Shown: positions 58,005-64,000 of the stretch, in pieces
Position numbering within the stretch: position 1 is the first letter of the stretch
How the letters are laid out: each line of letters opens with the position of its first letter
Assembly (NCBI GenBank): GCA_025345505.1
Contig: JANVCC010000056.1
Location: 1,419,049 to 1,483,048 of the forward strand
DNA from: Todiramphus chloris collaris
Taxonomy: Eukaryota > Chordata > Aves > Coraciiformes > Alcedinidae
Length of the DNA stretch: 64,000 nucleotides
Reading direction: 5' to 3'
Translations under genes and position numbers: made by a program
Notes under the pieces: model-generated
Database searches by the model: none
Seen by the model: only the letters and a program-made list of their open reading frames with translations
What the model was told of the DNA's origin: nothing

Positions 58005-59345
58005 AACAGAAAGAGTTCTCTATTTCTTGTAGCATTTTTTGAGCAGTTTTATTCCTAGTCATATTCAGATGTTGTCCTGAAGTGCATGAGCAGTATCTAC
58101 TTGCTATGCTGTCATTACAGCGAGCATTGGAAGCTGATGGTCAGTAGCAAAGACATTTTTCCACAAACTAGATGCCACATCTATTGTAGAGCTAATATCC
58201 TAACAAAAATTCAGTGAAAGAAATACCGTTCTACTACTTCCACAGAACAGATGCAAGAGAGAAACACCTAATAAAGACAGCAGGAACCAATACAAAGCAT
58301 TACTGTGGCCCTGGGAAATCTTCCACTGGCTCAAAAATTACAGGTGGCAACATAACAAAGCAAGAAAGAAAATGAGAAAAGAATGGGGATGTTTGAATTG
58401 AGAGTAGTGCTCCTATTCAATAACTAGGAAATATTAAACATTCTTCCTCCTCATCAAAATCACTTCACTTGTACAAGAAAAGTATCTGTTAAAATAAATG
58501 CTAGACTGTAAACCAGAGCACTTTAAAGTAGAATTATATTCTATCCTTTGAGGCCCCATTTTTGTAATGACTTCCAAGCAGGCAGTCCCTTGAAACCAGC
58601 GAGCCTCTCTGGGGATGCCAGGTTCCACCTGCAAACAGAGTGTTAAAGAGTGGGATTAAGTGATATATGATTCTGCCTGTTTTAGTCTTCCAAAGATATT
58701 TTAGTAAACTTACTTTAATTAAAAACTAGCTAGTGTAGTCACATCTAAATTCAGTGTTTGAACAATTAAAGGACCATATTTGAAAACCAATTAACAGAAA
58801 CTCCTGAGAGTTGCTTCAATGCAGCAAAGTAACCAGCTCATAAAAATATGACCCCCAAAGCACAAACTCCAAAGCACTTTTCAAGGGTTTTTTTTGCCAT
58901 GACAGGCTGCACATATTTATGCCAAATGCTGGTACACAGGTCTGAGCCAGATGAATGGCTATAAACACTAATCAGCTTGAAGAAATCAGATGAATGTCAA
59001 CAGTTACTAGCTCAGGAGACTTTGATGCCTGCTTTCAATTTATATTGGTTGCCTTAAAATCTGGGGTTTGCTTAAAGCTTTTATGCAGCTGAACCCAAAT
59101 TATTTCTGTGGACACACCTGTAGGTGTTGCAATACACTCACTAAGTTTACACTTATATACACTAGGATCTGAATTGTGTTCAACTCATGTTTCATCTGTC
59201 TTTTCAATATACTTGATGTGATATGCTGACTGCAATACAATTGTTAATCAAGTTCTGTATCTTTGAAACTATGCAAAGACCATGGTAACGTCCAATCTCA
59301 TATCTTCCACCTGTTCCAAGTTCTGTATTTTATTTGCATGCATTT

Positions 59346-59890
59346 CTTTTTAGTTTTTGGTTTGTTTTGTTTTTTATTTAAAACTTAACTGCCTACCATT
59401 TACCAGAGCAAAGTGAATGAAACCTTTCTTGAGCCAAAACCTCTCTCTGCTCTGACCTGCAAGGGAGCTACCATTGATAATGTGTTCTCTGCGGTATTCA
59501 CTAATCCATCTGGTTTACAGTTCTTAGCAACTTTCATGAAGATTTCTTCAGCTGCCAGTGCACCGAGTGAAAGAAATGCCGTCTGCTTCGGCAAGAGGCC
59601 CAGTGCAGCAGGACTACCAGCCAAAGTTTTCTTCACCTCTCAAACAGGGATGATAGCACTGAATTGAGCACTCTGGAGAAGTCCACGAACTTCTTCCTTT
59701 GCAAGCTCATGGCTTTGCAACAGTAAAATAAATCTCCATTCTTCCACGGGTCCTCATTCCTCTTCACGTCTTGCATCTACACTCCTCATGACAGGAGTAG
59801 AATTCAATGGTGGTGTGACATCCTTGTATATGTGTAACACTGACCTTACCAGTAAGTCAGCCAATAATTGACCTCCTCTCTTAACTTTTC
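59346..59890 (-). pseudogene. Probable processed pseudogene of an unidentified protein
   Basis: On the minus strand about 160 codons stay in one frame except for two TGA stops (59754-59756 and 59640-59642). The reading has a protein-like composition, for example GGQLLADLLVRSVLHIYKDV, EEWRFILLLQSHELAKEEVR, KQTAFLSLGALAAEEIFMKV. It ends TAA at 59400-59402, followed within about 22 bp by AATAAA (59373-59378) and an A-rich tail to about 59346. The stretch holds several CpG sites in an otherwise CpG-poor intron. This fits a decayed, intronless retrocopy. I do not recognise the parent gene, and the plus strand also has a longish open frame here (59413-59667). Confidence 0.5.
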
Positions 59891-60033
59891 AATTCAATTG
59901 TATGCTATAACCAAAAATTATTCTTTAGACTAAACTGTAGGCAGTACATTTTTTTTCCTAAAATGAGGCAAATTTTACTAAGTTCTGTTAGCAAGAATGT
60001 AATAAAGAGAAATTATTCAGAGGATGAGTAATT

Positions 60034-60080
60034 AAAAAAAAAAAAAAAACCCAAACCCCAAACCAAACCAAAATAAACCC
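60034..60080 (+). repeat. A16 run with A/C-rich extension
   Basis: Sixteen A followed by CCCAAACC-like units. It could be a retroposon tail, but no element is visible beside it. Confidence 0.8.
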
Positions 60081-63000
60081 ACTGAAACAAAGTAAATTAA
60101 CTCAGGTGACTGTTACCATAAAGGATACATCAGGAGACTATCCATACCTCTTTCAGATTACAGGTTCATAAATAGACAAATCTAGCAATCCTTCTTTCAC
60201 ATATTTAGAGATTCAAAGAATTCACATAATTCAACATCCATAAAGCATCAATCTTCTGCGAATTTACTTGTCACGAAGCTAGAGAATGTATAAGATTCAA
60301 ACACATTCCTGATGCTGATCTAAATAAATCTGATTGCATACACAGGCAGATAGACTGCATAAGCAGATAAACTGCTCAAAATGTTAACAAGTTTTATCAC
60401 TTTGAAGCTCATCAGGAATTCAGAGTAGTACTTCATACACAAAAGCCCCAACTACAAAGACCCACAATGATTTAATCAGTGCTACCAAGTTATTAGGAAG
60501 AACTAATCATGCCAAATCAGGCAAGTTTGAAGATGATGAATATTTATAAGGTTTTGTTATGTAGTTCACTCTGAAGAAATTCTGAAGTCTCACTACAATT
60601 AAAGCATTTTCAGAACCTCAGTGTGCAGCTTTTTGCCAAGTCTGTAACTGACTCGGAAAATTCCCTTCTAATGATGGTGGTCAGGGCAGATGCCTGCCCT
60701 GCTCTCATTCCAGAAGGGGTCCAGCTTCCACAGCTTCTAAATTACAGCAGTAAAACTTGGTCTGCCACAGGTTTCACTGCAAATGTGACAGCAGAAACAC
60801 GGGTGTTACATACCAGCATACAGGAATTACCAGTAGCACTAATGAGACGATGCCATGTGTGAACTTGGCAAAAACAAGTACCCTGGTAGCTTCACGTGTA
60901 AGATTAGGCCACAGCTCAGTAACTGGCCTGAGCAGTAAAAACATGTGTTAGTCACAGGATGGGATCTATAATCAAGACACCATAGAGTTAATTTACTGCC
61001 CTAACACTACATTCCTTAACTTGACCATTCCAGTTTTCAAAGCACTGGGTAAAAAAGTCAAACAAAAAGGCAGAATTTTATACAAAATTATTTCAGACAT
61101 AGCAATAAAAGATAACAAGTTTTTAAAAATTTCTAAATCACTTCAGCTTACTTTTCCTATTTCTTCAAAAATTGCCCCAAACACTTCATGAAAACACTTC
61201 CTCCAGAGTAATGAAGTTTTATCCAAGTTCACCAGAAACAGAAAACAATTGAAATTAATATTTCCTAGCACCTCTTTGCTTTAACTCTTTACAAGATTAC
61301 TGAAAATTAGGCAAATTCCAAAAGAGTTTTGAAGCCTTTCATTATTTAAAAAAAAAAAAATTTAAGTAAAATTATCTGGTTTTCATCTTTAGATGATACA
61401 GTGACATAGGATCTTCAGCATGATTTCATGAATCTGGTGTAATATTTTGGCTTGCATCATTATTTTCATCAGTCTTAAACTGCATGCTAAGAACAAGACT
61501 GAGAAGACTAGCTTCTGTGTTGCACGACCAGCTGCTTTAAAGTCTATTTTACTAATTTTCTTCAGAAATGTACTCATTCATTGAATTAACTGCTTTATGC
61601 ATCAAATGCTTCCAAGCCAGTGGTTCTCATCCTCTTTCTCCCTGACGTTTTTCCTCCACCATCCTACAGCTGCAGGGCTTGGTCCTCAACCACGGTGCAG
61701 CAGTGGTGTCTAGCACATGGCCCTGCAAACACTAGGAAACAAAACTGGATGCTGCAGGGGAGACCTCTGTGCTTTATTCTAACTGTATTTTGATGTGTAT
61801 TTCATACATTTTATCCGCAAGTAGCACATCAGATTGCCCGAGACTCTGTAAAGCCAACTCATTTAACACTTTATGCTACCATCTGTCTCATACCCTCAAT
61901 AAGAAAAACTTGTGAGGTCTGAATTACAAAAACAAGATGAGACTAAAACTTCAGTTATACTGCATAACAACAAGAAATACACATAAAGATGAGAGAACTG
62001 TCAAGAAAATCTGATCTAGTAACAACAACAGAAAGAACTTTATGGTTCTGAATCATGAAAAGTACTGTAATCCCACATTAAAAGCAATTGCTTATCTAAC
62101 GCTAGAGCTTTAACCAACAGACCTGTAACAACAGCCAGTTTACAAGAGTCAGCAGTGTGTTTCAACAAAGCAAGTCCTGGCTGTTTACCTATTTTGTGGT
62201 TTAGTTTTTATGATTTTGGACAATTCAATTCTAGTTCTACTGTTAACATTGTAAGTAAACTCTCAACTCTACAGTATTCTTTTCCATTTCAATTGTTCAG
62301 GCAAGCTATAGTTCTGACTCATTCTAAAAACAAGTTCCAGGAGGTCAGATCTAAACAGAAAGCTACAGTGAAGCAATTTTCAAACAAGCTCCATCAAAAA
62401 TCACCTTATTACATATATATTGTGCTATCTCATAAGCATACTTTATTGACTTGCAGACATCATAAAAGCTGAGAATATAAAGATGCTCTCTGACAGACAA
62501 TGCACATACAAATACATAACTAGACACAAAAACGATTGTCATATTTATTGCAAACATTGATTCCTGTCCTATTAAAGGATCAATATATCAAAATGCTTAT
62601 GAAAGCACCTAATAAAGCAGAATTAATATATCAACAATATCAACCCACCATGCATCCTCTCAAACGGTCTGACAGCATTTTTAGTAAATGACTTCCATAA
62701 CAAACTGCAGTGACCCCTAGCTAGGAGCATAACACCTTTCAGTTCAGGGAAACACTGAACTTAATAATGAACTTTGTGTCCCTTATGTCCGTCTTCTTCT
62801 GGACCTACCTAACAGGGTAGGGAACTGCTTTTGTATTCATGTGCAAAATAATTTCTATCCTTGACACTTTGATCAAATTCCCAAAGGTACTGCTCCATCT
62901 AAGTGATTAAGCCACAGCCTTAGAACCGACTGAAGACAGAAAGGGAGCAAAAAAGCATGCAAACATGCTTCCCAACTACAACAGGTAATTTCAGTACTGT

Positions 63001-64000
63001 ACATGATATAAAGAGGTAGGAAGTTCTGAGAAATTATCTTGCTACTTGACATGCAGATGAAGGCTAAAAATTATATGAGAAGAAAAAGTTAAAGCTGAAA
63101 AAAATGTGAAAGTATGAACAAGATTCAGAAATGGAAACAGGAAACATGTAATTGAAAAAAAATATTCTTAATCTTCACGTTCACCATCTTAAAAATCTTC
63201 ACATGAAAGTAGTATGCCTGCTCTCATTTTATTATTATAAACATAATTTGTAATTCACAGTTAAACACATTATTAAATCATGGTTGTAGGCAGTATCAAA
63301 ACATAATAGAGCTACTCACATGTATAAAGTCCAAATACTGTATATAGTCACATGCTTAAAGATAAGTAATCTATCAGGAGAAACCACAAGAGAAATCCAG
63401 TAGCAGAAACTACTACTGAGAAAAGCATCATCTCCAAAGATACCTTGTGGATTACCTTTAAGATACTGAAGCATACATAGCAATTATGAACAATAACGGT
63501 GCATCCGAATTTTGACACAAGGACTGACAACATGAGTCATCCTAACACACTTCCCCCCCTCCCTGACAGAAGATACTTTTGATGTCTCTTACTTTTGTAG
63601 TGTTAATACAGGTTTTGCTATTAAGATATCACATACAATGTTAAAGAAATAAATAAACTTAGCCTCTTTACTTTACCCAGTTCCCTTCCTGTAAAAAGTT
63701 TGTCTAGTTGTTACGCAGTTTAATTTGCCCCTAAAGCGAGCCATGCCAAGCCTCCCGCCCGCTCCTCTCTCGATGGAGGTTACTTACTGTCTAAAACACA
63801 CACGAAAACCAGACCCACACAATGCCAGCACTAGAGAGCTTGTCACAAACCGAAGAGGCCGATTCCTTCAACTTTGGGTAATTCTGATAGTAGTTTCGTT
63901 CTAAAGAACTTAAACTTTTTTTTTTTAATATTTATGGCTTAGGAAGGCATAGCAAGTTGAGCAACATGCAAATTCCAGGGTTGGGGTTTTTTTGAGGTGA

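Larger units (their letters stand above)
54423..64000 (-). other. IDE intron 1 (3' part)
   Basis: 9578 bp. Apart from an A/C-rich repeat (55191-55264), a T13 run (57188-57200), a G15 run (57990-58004), the probable pseudogene (59346-59890) and an A-rich tract (60034-60080), it is AT-rich without recognisable genes. I found no frame resembling IDE exon 1 and no CpG island, so the promoter lies beyond base 64000. Confidence 0.8.

Noticed and set aside
58434-58634. Possible cassette exon in intron 1 (acceptor-like tttgcag before GTGGAACC, reading VEPGIPREARWFQG)
   Set aside because: No good donor follows, no similarity to IDE or any known domain; likely chance.
60601-60950. GC-richer block in intron 1 with short open frames on both strands, considered as part of the nearby pseudogene
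   Set aside because: The minus-strand frame is broken repeatedly and there is no tail or shared reading with 59346-59890.
63721-64000. Search for IDE exon 1 (mitochondrial targeting start) at the right edge
   Set aside because: The only GC-rich patch is about 45 bp, has no frame resembling the vertebrate N-terminus, and no donor with the needed GG| phase.
1-64000. tRNA, rRNA, CRISPR, prokaryotic operon or endogenous retrovirus signals
   Set aside because: None seen on either strand; the sequence is a vertebrate gene with introns and LINE fragments, and no LTR pair or retroviral gene was recognised.

Overview
The window is from a bird genome. It carries most of one gene, IDE (insulin-degrading enzyme, also called insulysin), on the minus strand. 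The bird call rests on repeated CR1 retroposon fragments of avian type in both orientations, AT-rich introns, and IDE exons that read as vertebrate IDE with few substitutions. I cannot name the species.

Layout, following the gene from high to low coordinates: 54423-64000 is the 3' part of intron 1. Exon 1, which should encode the mitochondrial targeting start, is not in the window. Exons 2 to 14 run from 54422 to 23455. A pair of alternative exons, 15a (18977-19121) and 15b (18296-18440), comes next. Exons 16 to 23 run from 16156 to 1281. Bases 1-1280 are the start of the last intron; the terminal exon, with the C-terminus and 3'UTR, lies beyond base 1. Exon numbers follow the human gene by position.

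The exons present (using 15a) total 2798 nt. They splice in frame with GT-AG borders throughout and encode residues 33 to 965/966 of a protein that is 1019 residues in human. Counting codons puts the zinc motif HxxEH at 108-112, Glu189 in exon 4, exosite Gly339 in exon 7, Arg824 in exon 20 and Tyr831 in exon 21. These match human numbering, so the piece shows no net insertion or deletion. All the catalytic residues that can be checked are intact.

The most interesting feature is the 15a/15b pair. The two exons are each 145 nt, have the same phases, lie 536 bp apart and encode peptides identical at 24 of 48 positions. Frame makes them mutually exclusive: including both, or skipping both, brings a stop codon within a few codons. 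This pair is already known in mammals. What the window adds is that its full architecture, including the frame lock, is kept in a bird.

The rest is intronic: nine CR1 fragments (one pair tail to tail, one joining reverse-transcriptase sequence directly to the 3' end, one with a 39-bp tandem duplication), a longer decayed ancient repeat in intron 20, homopolymer and simple repeats, a probable unidentified processed pseudogene in intron 1 with two in-frame stops and an A-rich tail, and an exon-like open frame in intron 11. I see no second expressed protein-coding gene, tRNA, rRNA or CRISPR array.
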